In this document: one piece after another, positions 56,266-64,000 of the stretch | Layout of the letters: every line of letters begins with the position of its first letter | Numbering within the stretch: position 1 is the stretch's first letter | Origin: Corynebacterium tuberculostearicum | GTDB lineage: Bacteria > Actinomycetota > Actinomycetes > Mycobacteriales > Mycobacteriaceae | Assembly (NCBI RefSeq): GCF_016127015.1 | Contig: NZ_CP065972.1 | Span: 806,001 to 870,000, forward strand | Length of the DNA: 64,000 bases | Reading direction: 5' to 3' | Translations under genes and position numbers: made by a program | Notes under the pieces: generated by a model | What the model was told of the DNA's origin: nothing | The model's database searches: none | What the model saw: only the letters and a program-made list of their open reading frames with translations

Positions 56266-58779
56266 ATGCTTATTTCCCAAGACTGGGTCACCCGCATCCT
56301 GGGCGCTAAGAACCCTGGTTGGAACGTTTCCGCTGCTGATATGGACTCCGGATTCGTGCGCGTCGGTTTTGAAACCGAAGGTTATGCTGCTGTTCCGGAG
56401 AGCACCGGTCCGCTGGTCATCGGCCAGGTGGTAGAGATCGAGGAACTTACTCAGTTCAAAAAGCCCATCCGCTACTGCCAGGTGAATGTTGGCCAGGCTA
56501 ATGGGACCGGCGAGCTGCAGGGCATCATTTGTGGTGCTCGTAATTTCCGTTTGAATGACTATGTCGTTGTGGCGCTTCCGGGCTCGGAACTGCCAGGTGG
56601 CTTTAAAATTGCGGCTCGCGAGACCTACGACCACATCTCCAATGGCATGCTGTGCTCCGGCGCTGAGCTCGGTTTGGGCGCGCAGGCCAACGGCATCATC
56701 GTCTTGGGCGATGATGTCGCCGATAAAGTAGGTGAGGATGCTCGCCCGATTATTGGGCTGCACGATACCGATTTTGATGTCAACATCACCCCGGATCGCG
56801 GCTACGCCCTATCTGCGCGCGGTTTGAGCCGTGAGATTGCCTCCGCTTTCGATCTAGAATTTGCCGATATTGCCGAGGATCCGTCGGTTGCTGGAATTGA
56901 TACATCTGCTGTTCCGGCGGCGCAGGGCTCGCTTATCGACGTCACTCTAGACCCCGCGACCAAGGCGCAGCGTTTCGGCCTCCGCAAAGTCAGCGGTATA
57001 GACCCGCAGGCGCGTACCCCGTTCTGGCTGGAGCGCGAGCTCATGCTCTGCGGCCAGCGCAGCGTGAACCTGCCTACGGACATTACTAACTATGTGATGT
57101 TGCTGTTGGGCACCCCGATGCATGCCTTTGACGCTAACGTGATCCAAGGAAACCTTGTTGTCCGTAACGCGGAGGAGGGTGAGAAGTTCGAGACTCTGGA
57201 TCACGTAAAGCGTGAGCTTTCTGCAGAAGACGTGGTCATCTGCGATGACAATGGCATCCAGTCCCTGGCCGGTGTCATGGGCGGTACTACCTCCGAAATC
57301 TCGGCGGAGACCACTGATGTTGTCTTCGAATCCGCTATCTGGGATCCGATCACCGTGGCGCGCACCTCCCGCCGCCATAAGTTGTCGTCCGAGTCCTCCC
57401 GCCGCTTCGAGCGTGGCGTGGATCCAGCGGTCGTCGAGGTCGCTCTAGACACCGCATGTGCGCTTTTGCAGCAGCTGGCGGGCGGCACCATTGAGGAAGG
57501 CCGGACGCTTATCGGGGACGTCGCCAAGCGCGAGCCTATTGCCCTGCGCACCGCAAAGGCTAGCGAGTATGCAGGAGTTGACTATTCCCGTGAGACCGTT
57601 ATTTCCCGCCTTGAGGAAGTCGGTTGCACGGTTACCGATGAGGGGGAAATGCTGCAGGTAACGCCCGCCACGCGGCGCACCGATATCTCTATGGATGTTG
57701 ACCTCATTGAGGAGGTCCTACGTCTGGAGGGCTTGGAGGACATTCCCACCGTCTTGCCTACTCCGGCCGGCGGCCGCGGTCTGACCCCAGCGCAGAAACG
57801 TCGCCGCGCTATTGGTCACGGCTTGGCCTATGCCGGTTATGCAGAGGTATTGCCGGCCCCATTCGTGGCGAACGACACCTTTGATGTGTGGGGCTTGGAC
57901 AAGGATGATGCTCGCCGCCGCACCGTAGAGGTGCAGAACCCGCTTGAGGCAGATAAAGCCATCTTGTCCACGACTCTGCTTCCGAACATGCTGGAGGCCA
58001 TCGGCCGCAATGTTGCGCGTGGCCGCAGCGACCTCGCCCTGTATGGTCTGCAGCAAGTGACATTCAAGCGCGCCGCGGTATCGCCCATGCCTTCTGTCGA
58101 GCAGCGACCTTCTGAGCAGGTTGTTTCCGAACTTCTGGGTACCCTTCCTGAGCAGCCGCTGCACGTTGCAACGGTGGCCACCGGCAATATTGAGCATGAG
58201 GGACCGTGGGGCGAGGGTCGCGCATATAGCTACGCCGACGCTATCGAATCCGCCCGCCAAGTCGCTCGCGCCGCCGGCGTGGATATCGAGCTGGAGGCAG
58301 CGCACGTTCTTCCCTGGCACCCAGGTCGTTGTGCTGCCGTGAAGGTTGCTGGCACTGATGTGGTTCTGGGCCATGCCGGTGAGCTTCACCCGCAGGTTCT
58401 GGAAGCGCTGAACCTGCCGGCGCGTACCTGCGCTATGGAGCTGGACGTTACCGCTATGCCATTGGAAGAGAAGTTCCCTGCGCCGGTACTGTCCTCCTTC
58501 CCTGCATTGCACCAGGACATTGCGCTCGTGGTGGATGAAGACGTCCCAGCAGAGCGCGTGCGCGCCACCGTGGAAGAGGGGGCGGGCGAACTCATCGAGT
58601 CCGTCGAGCTCTTCGACATTTTCCGTGGTGAGCAGTTGGGTGAGGGCAAGAAGTCCTTGGCCTTCCAGCTTCTGTTCCGTGCAGCGGATCGCACGTTGAC
58701 CGATGAGGAAGTCAACGAGCACCGCACGGCGGCAGCAGAGCTGGCTAAGCAGCGCTTGGGCGCAGAGATGCGCGCATAG
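56266..58779 (+). CDS. pheT: Phenylalanyl-tRNA synthetase beta subunit
   Basis: This 837-residue subunit completes the (alpha-beta)2 enzyme. It has an EMAP-II-like tRNA-binding domain (about 40-155), the B3/B4 editing domain with SSESSRRFERGVDP, B5 with TRRTDISMDVDLIEEVLRLEG, a catalytic-like core (PAPFVANDTFDVWG, VQNPLEADKAILSTTLLPNM) and a C-terminal ferredoxin-fold anticodon domain (FPALHQDIALVVDEDV). AGAAAGGAT precedes the ATG. Confidence 0.97.
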   Translation: MLISQDWVTRILGAKNPGWNVSAADMDSGFVRVGFETEGYAAVPESTGPLVIGQVVEIEELTQFKKPIRYCQVNVGQANGTGELQGIICGARNFRLNDYVVVALPGSELPGGFKIAARETYDHISNGMLCSGAELGLGAQANGIIVLGDDVADKVGEDARPIIGLHDTDFDVNITPDRGYALSARGLSREIASAFDLEFADIAEDPSVAGIDTSAVPAAQGSLIDVTLDPATKAQRFGLRKVSGIDPQARTPFWLERELMLCGQRSVNLPTDITNYVMLLLGTPMHAFDANVIQGNLVVRNAEEGEKFETLDHVKRELSAEDVVICDDNGIQSLAGVMGGTTSEISAETTDVVFESAIWDPITVARTSRRHKLSSESSRRFERGVDPAVVEVALDTACALLQQLAGGTIEEGRTLIGDVAKREPIALRTAKASEYAGVDYSRETVISRLEEVGCTVTDEGEMLQVTPATRRTDISMDVDLIEEVLRLEGLEDIPTVLPTPAGGRGLTPAQKRRRAIGHGLAYAGYAEVLPAPFVANDTFDVWGLDKDDARRRTVEVQNPLEADKAILSTTLLPNMLEAIGRNVARGRSDLALYGLQQVTFKRAAVSPMPSVEQRPSEQVVSELLGTLPEQPLHVATVATGNIEHEGPWGEGRAYSYADAIESARQVARAAGVDIELEAAHVLPWHPGRCAAVKVAGTDVVLGHAGELHPQVLEALNLPARTCAMELDVTAMPLEEKFPAPVLSSFPALHQDIALVVDEDVPAERVRATVEEGAGELIESVELFDIFRGEQLGEGKKSLAFQLLFRAADRTLTDEEVNEHRTAAAELAKQRLGAEMRA

Positions 58780-58788
58780 CTTTCCCCA

Positions 58789-58823
58789 AAGGGGCGGTGA
58801 GATATAGCTCACCGCCCCTTTTT
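58789..58823 (+). terminator. Terminator after pheT
   Basis: A perfect 13-bp stem (58789-58801 with 58808-58820) has a 6-nt loop, and the second arm runs directly into T residues. Confidence 0.95.
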
Positions 58824-58876
58824 TCATACGTTTTTTCGCTCCTAGCAAAGCTTTAACCAGGTATTTCTCCCAATTT

Positions 58877-58923
58877 GTATGAATAACATACGGGCGAGTG
58901 TATTTTTTGCTATAGTCATCCCT
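58877..58923 (+). promoter_or_regulatory. argC promoter with ARG-box-like palindrome
   Basis: GTATG (58877-58881) and CATAC (58887-58891), separated by AATAA, form a palindrome of ARG-box type. A good -10 TATAGT (58911-58916) ends 7 nt before the argC ATG, so the message is probably leaderless. The palindrome overlaps the -35 region, where bound ArgR would block transcription. Confidence 0.65.
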
Positions 58924-59967
58924 ATGACGATTTCAGTAGCAATAGCAGGCGCCACAGGATACGCAGGAAGCGAGATCCTTCGCCTGCTGCTATCTCATCC
59001 GGCCTATCTTTGCGGCCGCCTGCGCATTGGCGCACTCACGGCACATTCCACTGCAGGGAAGACGGTAGCTGAGCTTATGCCGCACCTGCCTCAGTTGGCG
59101 GACAGAGTCATTGAGGAGACGTCCGTTGATAAGCTCCGTGGACACGACATTGTTTTCCTAGGCCTACCGCATGGGCACTCTGCTGACATCGCCCAGCAAC
59201 TGGGCCAGCAGACCACCGTGATCGATTGTGCAGCCGATTTTCGCCTTCGTAGCAAGTCTGACTGGAGTTCCTTCTACGGCGGCCACTATGCCGGAAGTTG
59301 GCCCTATGGAATTCCGGAGGTGCCCGGCAATCGGGAAGCGCTGCGGGGTGCTCACCGAATAGCAATACCGGGATGTTTCCCGACAGCGGTTACCCTTGGG
59401 GTTCTGCCGGCCGTGGCGCACGAGCTCGTTGAGCCGACCCTTTCGGTCATCGCTATAACCGGCGTCTCTGGTGCCGGGAAGAAAGCTTCTGTAGCACACC
59501 TTGGCGCGGAGACCATGGGAAACCTCAAAGCATATAAACCTGGCGGGACGCACCGACACACCCCAGAGATCCTGCAGAACCTGCAGCCTTTTGCCAAGCA
59601 GAAGCTCTCCGTCAGCTTTACACCAGTTCTTGCGCCCTTACCCCGTGGGATTTTGGCGACGACTACGGCGGAGCTTAGAGGGGGCGTCGGCAAGCGTGAC
59701 GTGGAGACAGCATTCCGCGACTTTTATGCCCAAGAGACCTTTTGCCACGTCCTTCCAGCCGGGCAGCAACCCGAAACCCAGAACGTCGTGGGCACCAACA
59801 TGGTCCATATCCAAGCTCACGTGGACGAACGCGCCCGACGGCTCGTTGTCACTTCAGCGCTAGACAACCTGTGCAAGGGAACAGCTGGCGCCGCGTTGCA
59901 ATGCATGAACCTGGCACTTGGCTGGGATGAAACCTCGGGCCTGCCGCAAGCGGCCGTGGCCCCATAA
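58924..59967 (+). CDS. argC: N-acetyl-gamma-glutamyl-phosphate reductase
   Basis: This 347-residue NADPH enzyme makes N-acetylglutamate semialdehyde, the third step of arginine synthesis. It has the nucleotide-binding [25 protein letters not shown], the catalytic Cys in [13 protein letters not shown] and a His in GTHRHTPEI. The ATG at 58924 sits 7 nt after a -10 box and has no ribosome-binding site, consistent with leaderless translation; the frame extends 15 codons upstream through the promoter. Confidence 0.96.
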   Translation: MTISVAIAGATGYAGSEILRLLLSHPAYLCGRLRIGALTAHSTAGKTVAELMPHLPQLADRVIEETSVDKLRGHDIVFLGLPHGHSADIAQQLGQQTTVIDCAADFRLRSKSDWSSFYGGHYAGSWPYGIPEVPGNREALRGAHRIAIPGCFPTAVTLGVLPAVAHELVEPTLSVIAITGVSGAGKKASVAHLGAETMGNLKAYKPGGTHRHTPEILQNLQPFAKQKLSVSFTPVLAPLPRGILATTTAELRGGVGKRDVETAFRDFYAQETFCHVLPAGQQPETQNVVGTNMVHIQAHVDERARRLVVTSALDNLCKGTAGAALQCMNLALGWDETSGLPQAAVAP

Positions 59968-59982
59968 CACTAGGAGAATACA

Positions 59983-61152
59983 ATGAGTACAGCTGGGATT
60001 ACCGGCCCCGCCGGCTTTAGCGCCGGCGCAACTACAGCGGGGATTAAGCCCTCCGGCACACCCGATATGGCCTTGGTGGTAAATAATGGTCCGTGCTTCG
60101 ATGCGGCGGCGGTTTTTACCCGCAACCGCGTGGTGGCCTCGCCGGTGAAACTGTCCCGCAAGGCGCTAAGCGATGGCCAGCTTGCTGCTGTCATCTTCAA
60201 TTCTGGCAACGCCAATGCGTGCAATGGTACGCAGGGGGACAAGGACGCCTCTGCGCTGGTAGCTGAGGTTGCTCACTCCCTGCATCTTTCCGAGGGAGAC
60301 ATTGCCGCCTGCTCGACGGGGATTATCGGTGAGCCCATGCCAATGCACAAGGTGCTGGCTGGTGCGGCCGACGTAGTGAAGGGCCTTGGCACGGGTGCGG
60401 AACACGCCCACGCGGCAGCCGCAGCCATTATGACCACCGATACCGTGACCAAAGAAGCCACCTATGCTGCGGACGGCTGGTCAGTGGGGGCCATGGGCAA
60501 GGGAGTAGGCATGATGGCTCCCTCTCTCGCAACAATGTTGGTATGCCTTACTACCGACGCCGCCGCGAGTGCTCCCGCACTCCACAGCGCCCTAGACAAG
60601 GCCGTGGCCAAGACTTTTAACACCCTCGACGTGGATGGGTCTACATCCACCAATGACACGGTACTCCTCATGGCCTCTGGGGCATCGGGTATTGCACCCA
60701 GCCAAGAAGACCTGGATGCGGCGGTGCTTGCGGTGTGCGCGGACATTGCGGACCAATTGCAAGCGGATGCGGAAGGCGTGACTAAGCGCGTCAAAATCAC
60801 GGTAGAGGGCACGGCCACCGATAACCAGGCCCTCAACGCCGCGCGCACCTTGGGCCGCGACAACCTGTTTAAGTGCGCCATGTTTGGTTCCGATCCTAAT
60901 TGGGGACGTGTCCTCGCCGCTGTGGGAATGGCAGATGCAGAAATGGAGCCGGATAATATCTCCGTCTATTTCAATGACCAACCGGTCTGTCGGGCATCGA
61001 CGGGCACGCCGGGGGCGCGTGAGGTGGACCTCAGCGGCGCCGATATCGATGTTCGCGTGGATCTGGGCACGGGAGGCGCGGGGTCGGCATTCGTGCGCAC
61101 GACGGATCTCTCCCATGCCTACGTGGAAATTAATTCGGCGTATAGCTCCTAG
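59983..61152 (+). CDS. argJ: Glutamate N-acetyltransferase / ornithine acetyltransferase
   Basis: This 389-residue enzyme transfers acetyl from N-acetylornithine to glutamate, closing the acetyl cycle. It is made as a precursor that self-cleaves before the nucleophile Thr184 in APSLATML (Ala183|Thr184). The conserved [21 protein letters not shown] and [19 protein letters not shown] are present. The usual KGSGMI appears as KGVGMM, a mild variation. A monofunctional type cannot be excluded without an argA search. It follows argC by 15 nt. Confidence 0.95.
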   Translation: MSTAGITGPAGFSAGATTAGIKPSGTPDMALVVNNGPCFDAAAVFTRNRVVASPVKLSRKALSDGQLAAVIFNSGNANACNGTQGDKDASALVAEVAHSLHLSEGDIAACSTGIIGEPMPMHKVLAGAADVVKGLGTGAEHAHAAAAAIMTTDTVTKEATYAADGWSVGAMGKGVGMMAPSLATMLVCLTTDAAASAPALHSALDKAVAKTFNTLDVDGSTSTNDTVLLMASGASGIAPSQEDLDAAVLAVCADIADQLQADAEGVTKRVKITVEGTATDNQALNAARTLGRDNLFKCAMFGSDPNWGRVLAAVGMADAEMEPDNISVYFNDQPVCRASTGTPGAREVDLSGADIDVRVDLGTGGAGSAFVRTTDLSHAYVEINSAYSS

Positions 61153-61165
61153 GGAGGAGATGAGA

Positions 61166-62101
61166 ATGTTTAACGGACTTAGTGACCACGAGCGCGCCAC
61201 TGTCTTGGCTGATGCGCTCCCGTGGCTCCAGCACTATCGGGGCACCATAGTGGTGGTGAAATATGGCGGAAATGCCATGGTGGATGACGAGCTCAAGGCG
61301 GCCTTTGCGGCGGATATGGTCTTTTTGCGCACCGTCGGTGTCCATCCCGTGGTGGTCCACGGTGGCGGGCCACAGATCAACTCCATGTTGCAAAAGCTCG
61401 GCATTGAAGGGGAGTTTCGAGGCGGCTTCCGCGTGACCTCGCCGGAAGTCATGGACGTCGTGCGCATGGTGCTGTTTGGGCAGGTGGGCCGCGGATTAGT
61501 CAACCTCATCAATTCCCATGGTCCTTATGCAGTGGGGACCTCGGGAGAAGATGCAGGACTATTTCGGGCTACGAAACGGCTGGTGGAGATCGATGGCGAA
61601 CCTACCGATATTGGCATGGTCGGCGACATCGTAAAGGTTAATCCTGCTGCCGTTATGGACATTGTCCAGGCCGGACGCATCCCTGTGGTCTCGACCATTG
61701 CACCGGGAGAAGATGGCGCGATTTATAACATCAACGCCGATAGTGCGGCGGGCGCTTTGGCCAGCGCGATTGGAGCAGAGCGATTAGTCATTTTGACCAA
61801 TGTGGAAGGACTATACACGGACTGGCCGAACCGGGAGTCCTTGGTGTCAAAGATCGAGTGTGGCCGGTTATCGCACCTATTGCCGCACTTGGACTCCGGC
61901 ATGATTCCCAAAATGGAGTCCTGCCTTAAGGCGGTAAAAGCTGGGGTATCGGCCGCCCATGTTATTGATGGCCGGATTGGTCACTCGGTGCTTTTAGAAC
62001 TTCTAACCCCAGGCGGCGTCGGAACCATGGTGCTGCCAGATGACTATGACAAACACGACTATCCCGAAGGGACCATCTTCAGGAAGGACGATGCAGCATG
62101 A
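61166..62101 (+). CDS. argB: Acetylglutamate kinase
   Basis: This 311-residue kinase phosphorylates N-acetylglutamate and is the arginine-inhibited step in corynebacteria. Motifs are [59 protein letters not shown] and [10 protein letters not shown]. The ATG at 61166 ([14 protein letters not shown]) is chosen because GGAGG (61153-61157) lies 8 nt upstream; the ATG at 61160 is too close. argD begins within its stop codon. Confidence 0.95.
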   Translation: MFNGLSDHERATVLADALPWLQHYRGTIVVVKYGGNAMVDDELKAAFAADMVFLRTVGVHPVVVHGGGPQINSMLQKLGIEGEFRGGFRVTSPEVMDVVRMVLFGQVGRGLVNLINSHGPYAVGTSGEDAGLFRATKRLVEIDGEPTDIGMVGDIVKVNPAAVMDIVQAGRIPVVSTIAPGEDGAIYNINADSAAGALASAIGAERLVILTNVEGLYTDWPNRESLVSKIECGRLSHLLPHLDSGMIPKMESCLKAVKAGVSAAHVIDGRIGHSVLLELLTPGGVGTMVLPDDYDKHDYPEGTIFRKDDAA

Positions 62102-63276
62102 ACAAGCCACCGAGCTTGACCACACGGTGGCCGGAGACGATTGTAGATACCTACGGCACGCCACCAATAGGCTTCGTCTCCGGCCAAGGAGCAACGCTGA
62201 CCGATGAGGAGGGGAAGAGCTATATCGACCTTCTCGCTGGGATTGCTGTCAATTCTTTGGGCTATGGCAATGAGCAGGTGGCGCAGGCGGTTTCGCACCA
62301 GGCCCGCACCTTGGTGCATACTTCGAACCTCTTTGCCACGCAGCCGGTGCTCGACGCCGGGGAGAAGTTGATTAGGCGAGTAGGAGATAGCGATGCCCGC
62401 GTCTTCTTTTGCAACTCTGGCGCCGAAGCGAACGAGGCCGCATTTAAGCTTGCCCGCTTGACTGGCAGGCGCCGCATCCTCGCGGCAGAGCACGGCTTCC
62501 ATGGCCGCACCATGGGTGCGCTTGCCCTGACCGGCCAGCCTGATAAGCAGCGCGCCTTCCACCCACTACCGGGCGGGGTGGAGTTCTACCCGTTCGGGGA
62601 CGCGGATTACCTGCGTCAGTTGGTAGAGCAGGATCCCACCGATACCGCGGCGATCATCTTTGAGCCAATTCAGGGAGAGACCGGCGTCATTCCGGCCCCT
62701 GCGGGATTCATGCAGAAGGTAAGCGAGCTGTGCGATGAATACGGCATCTTGCTCATCGTGGATGAAGTGCAGACGGGCGCGGGACGTAGCGGCACCTTTT
62801 TCGCCCACGAGGTAGAAGGCATTCAACCGGACGTCATCACCATGGCGAAGGGCTTAGGTGCCGGAGTACCCATCGGCGCGACCATTACCCGCGGTCGCGC
62901 GAGGGATTTGTTTAAACCTGGCTCTCATGGCACCACCTTTGGCGGAAGCCCCGTGGCCTGCGCTGCGGCGAACGTAGTACTTGACACCGTGGATGGGGAA
63001 TTTCTTGCGGAAGTTACCCGTAAGGGTGCCTATCTGCGGCAAGAGATTGAAAAATTGCCGCTTGTAGAACGCGTACGCGGCCGCGGCCTGATGCTCGGCA
63101 TTGTTTTAGCACAACCGGTGGCTAAGCAGGCCGTGCGCGACGGGCTTGCCCAGGGGCTCATCCTCAACGCACCCAGTGAGAATGTACTCCGCCTCACCCC
63201 GCCCTTGGTTATTTCCCACGATGAACTAGACACAGCACTGACAACACTCCGGACGATGGTGGAGGAACTGGTATGA
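62098..63276 (+). CDS. argD: Acetylornithine aminotransferase
   Basis: This 392-residue PLP enzyme (class III aminotransferase) makes N-acetylornithine. [34 protein letters not shown] and [14 protein letters not shown] are present, and PLP Lys251 lies in [13 protein letters not shown]. The ATG overlaps the argB stop by 4 nt (ATGA), and its own stop overlaps the argF start the same way, indicating coupled translation. Confidence 0.96.
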   Translation: MNKPPSLTTRWPETIVDTYGTPPIGFVSGQGATLTDEEGKSYIDLLAGIAVNSLGYGNEQVAQAVSHQARTLVHTSNLFATQPVLDAGEKLIRRVGDSDARVFFCNSGAEANEAAFKLARLTGRRRILAAEHGFHGRTMGALALTGQPDKQRAFHPLPGGVEFYPFGDADYLRQLVEQDPTDTAAIIFEPIQGETGVIPAPAGFMQKVSELCDEYGILLIVDEVQTGAGRSGTFFAHEVEGIQPDVITMAKGLGAGVPIGATITRGRARDLFKPGSHGTTFGGSPVACAAANVVLDTVDGEFLAEVTRKGAYLRQEIEKLPLVERVRGRGLMLGIVLAQPVAKQAVRDGLAQGLILNAPSENVLRLTPPLVISHDELDTALTTLRTMVEELV

Positions 63277-64000
63277 GCCTGCGACACTTTCTGGCTGACG
63301 ACGATCTCAGCCCACAAGAACAAGTAACCGTTTTGGACCTAGCTGAAAGGCTCAAGAAGGATCCCTTTGCGGAGCGCCCACTAGAGGGGCCTAAGACCGT
63401 GGCGGTGCTTTTTGATAAAACGTCTACGCGGACCCGCTTTTCCTTTGAAACCGCAGTAGCGAATATGGGCGGCAAGGGCATTACCGTCGATACTTCTGCC
63501 ACTCAGATGGGCAAAGGGGAGTCCTACCAAGATACGGCCGCGGTGCTTTCGCGGTACGTGGAGGCAATCGTGTGGCGCACCTTTGAGCATGACAACCTCC
63601 TCCAGATGGCGGAGACTGCGACCGTTCCTCTGGTCAATGCGCTTTCCGACGACCTGCATCCCTGCCAGATTTTGGCTGACCTGCTGACCTGTCGCGAGAA
63701 TTTGGGTGACCTCAAAGGCAAAAAGGCCGTCTACCTGGGCGATGGCGATAATAATATGGCTAACTCCTACATGATTGGTTTCGCCACGGCCGGCATGGAC
63801 GTCTCTATTATCGCGCCCGAAGGATTCCAGCCGCGCCAGGAATTCGTCGACCGCGCGCGCAAGCGGGGCAACATCACCATTACTGATGACGTGGATGAAG
63901 TTGAAGGTGCAGACGTAGTCATCACCGATACGTGGATCTCTATGGGGCAGGAAAATGATGGCCGAGATAGGAGTACGCCGTTCCTGCCATATCAGGTTGA
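63273..64000 (+). CDS. argF: Ornithine carbamoyltransferase (cut by window end)
   Basis: About 242 N-terminal residues are visible; the frame is open to the last base. The carbamoyl-phosphate motif STRTRF (51-56) and the ornithine-domain motif HPCQ (129-132) are intact, as is [17 protein letters not shown]. The start ATG overlaps the argD stop (ATGA). It forms citrulline from ornithine and carbamoyl phosphate. In C. glutamicum argR, argG and argH follow to the right; they lie outside this window. Confidence 0.96.
   Translation, partial: MSLRHFLADDDLSPQEQVTVLDLAERLKKDPFAERPLEGPKTVAVLFDKTSTRTRFSFETAVANMGGKGITVDTSATQMGKGESYQDTAAVLSRYVEAIVWRTFEHDNLLQMAETATVPLVNALSDDLHPCQILADLLTCRENLGDLKGKKAVYLGDGDNNMANSYMIGFATAGMDVSIIAPEGFQPRQEFVDRARKRGNITITDDVDEVEGADVVITDTWISMGQENDGRDRSTPFLPYQV

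Noticed and set aside
57718..58848. 376-residue open frame antisense to the end of pheT
   Set aside because: It runs through the pheT terminator and lacks any family signal; pheT is certain.

Overview
The window is a chromosomal segment of a Corynebacterium species (Actinobacteria). The basis is gene order: ltbR-leuCD, gpsA-ddl, thiL-ung-recG-coaD, polA, rpsA, ptsG-coaE, uvrB, uvrA, infC-rpmI-rplT, pheST and argCJBDF follow one another as I remember them in C. glutamicum. Other support comes from DUF3515, a MutT1-type Nudix/phosphatase fusion, a fused glucose EIIBCA permease of 683 residues, frequent GTG starts and apparently leaderless transcripts. Base composition looks moderately GC-rich by eye. 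I cannot name the species. No prophage, transposase, integrase, CRISPR array or rRNA operon was seen.

Layout. 1-2171: end of gltX, tRNA-Gln(CTG) and two identical tRNA-Glu(CTC) genes separated by a gene-free stretch. 2172-7330: two tandem YhgE/Pip membrane proteins, read leftward. 7331-8529: a histidine-rich two-repeat protein and the IclR-type regulator ltbR. 8546-12792: leuC-leuD, a Q/Y/G-rich membrane protein and mutT1. 12954-23118: gpsA-ddl, a DUF3515 protein, then the compact rightward run thiL-ung-DAK-recG-biotinyl/lipoyl domain-rsmD-coaD-TauE. 23206-26639: a leftward four-gene operon with touching or overlapping ends, joining a DUF368 (PopT-like) membrane protein to a polar amino-acid ABC importer. 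27065-29248: a secreted, membrane-anchored metallophosphoesterase with a lectin-like domain.

29301-36433: an odd tRNA with anticodon CAA, polA overlapped by an AlkZ-like winged-helix protein, a small membrane protein overlapping an RDD protein tail to tail, a methyltransferase and rpsA. 36730-43155: ptsG, coaE, a DUF4259 protein, uvrB and two universal stress proteins. 43226-48348 (leftward): App1-like phosphatase, HelD-type RNA-polymerase-associated helicase, DoxX-like protein with a repeat-rich tail, metallo-beta-lactamase-fold hydrolase. 48414-58779: uvrA, a lipoprotein of beta-lactamase type, infC (ATC start)-rpmI-rplT, a TM2 protein, a SpoU-family methyltransferase and pheST. 58924-64000: the arginine operon argC-argJ-argB-argD-argF, with argF cut by the window end.

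Most genes are core: amino-acid biosynthesis (Leu, Arg), translation, DNA repair (ung, recG, polA, uvrA, uvrB, mutT1, AlkZ-like), envelope (ddl, DUF368, YhgE) and glucose uptake. I found no convincing new multi-gene system. The points most worth a second look are the His-rich protein with its phased promoter repeats, the class-I tRNA with a Leu anticodon, the ATC start of infC, the lone biotinyl/lipoyl-like domain, the SxxK lipoprotein, the repeat tail on the DoxX protein, and several promoters with built-in inverted repeats (ltbR, argC, ptsG).
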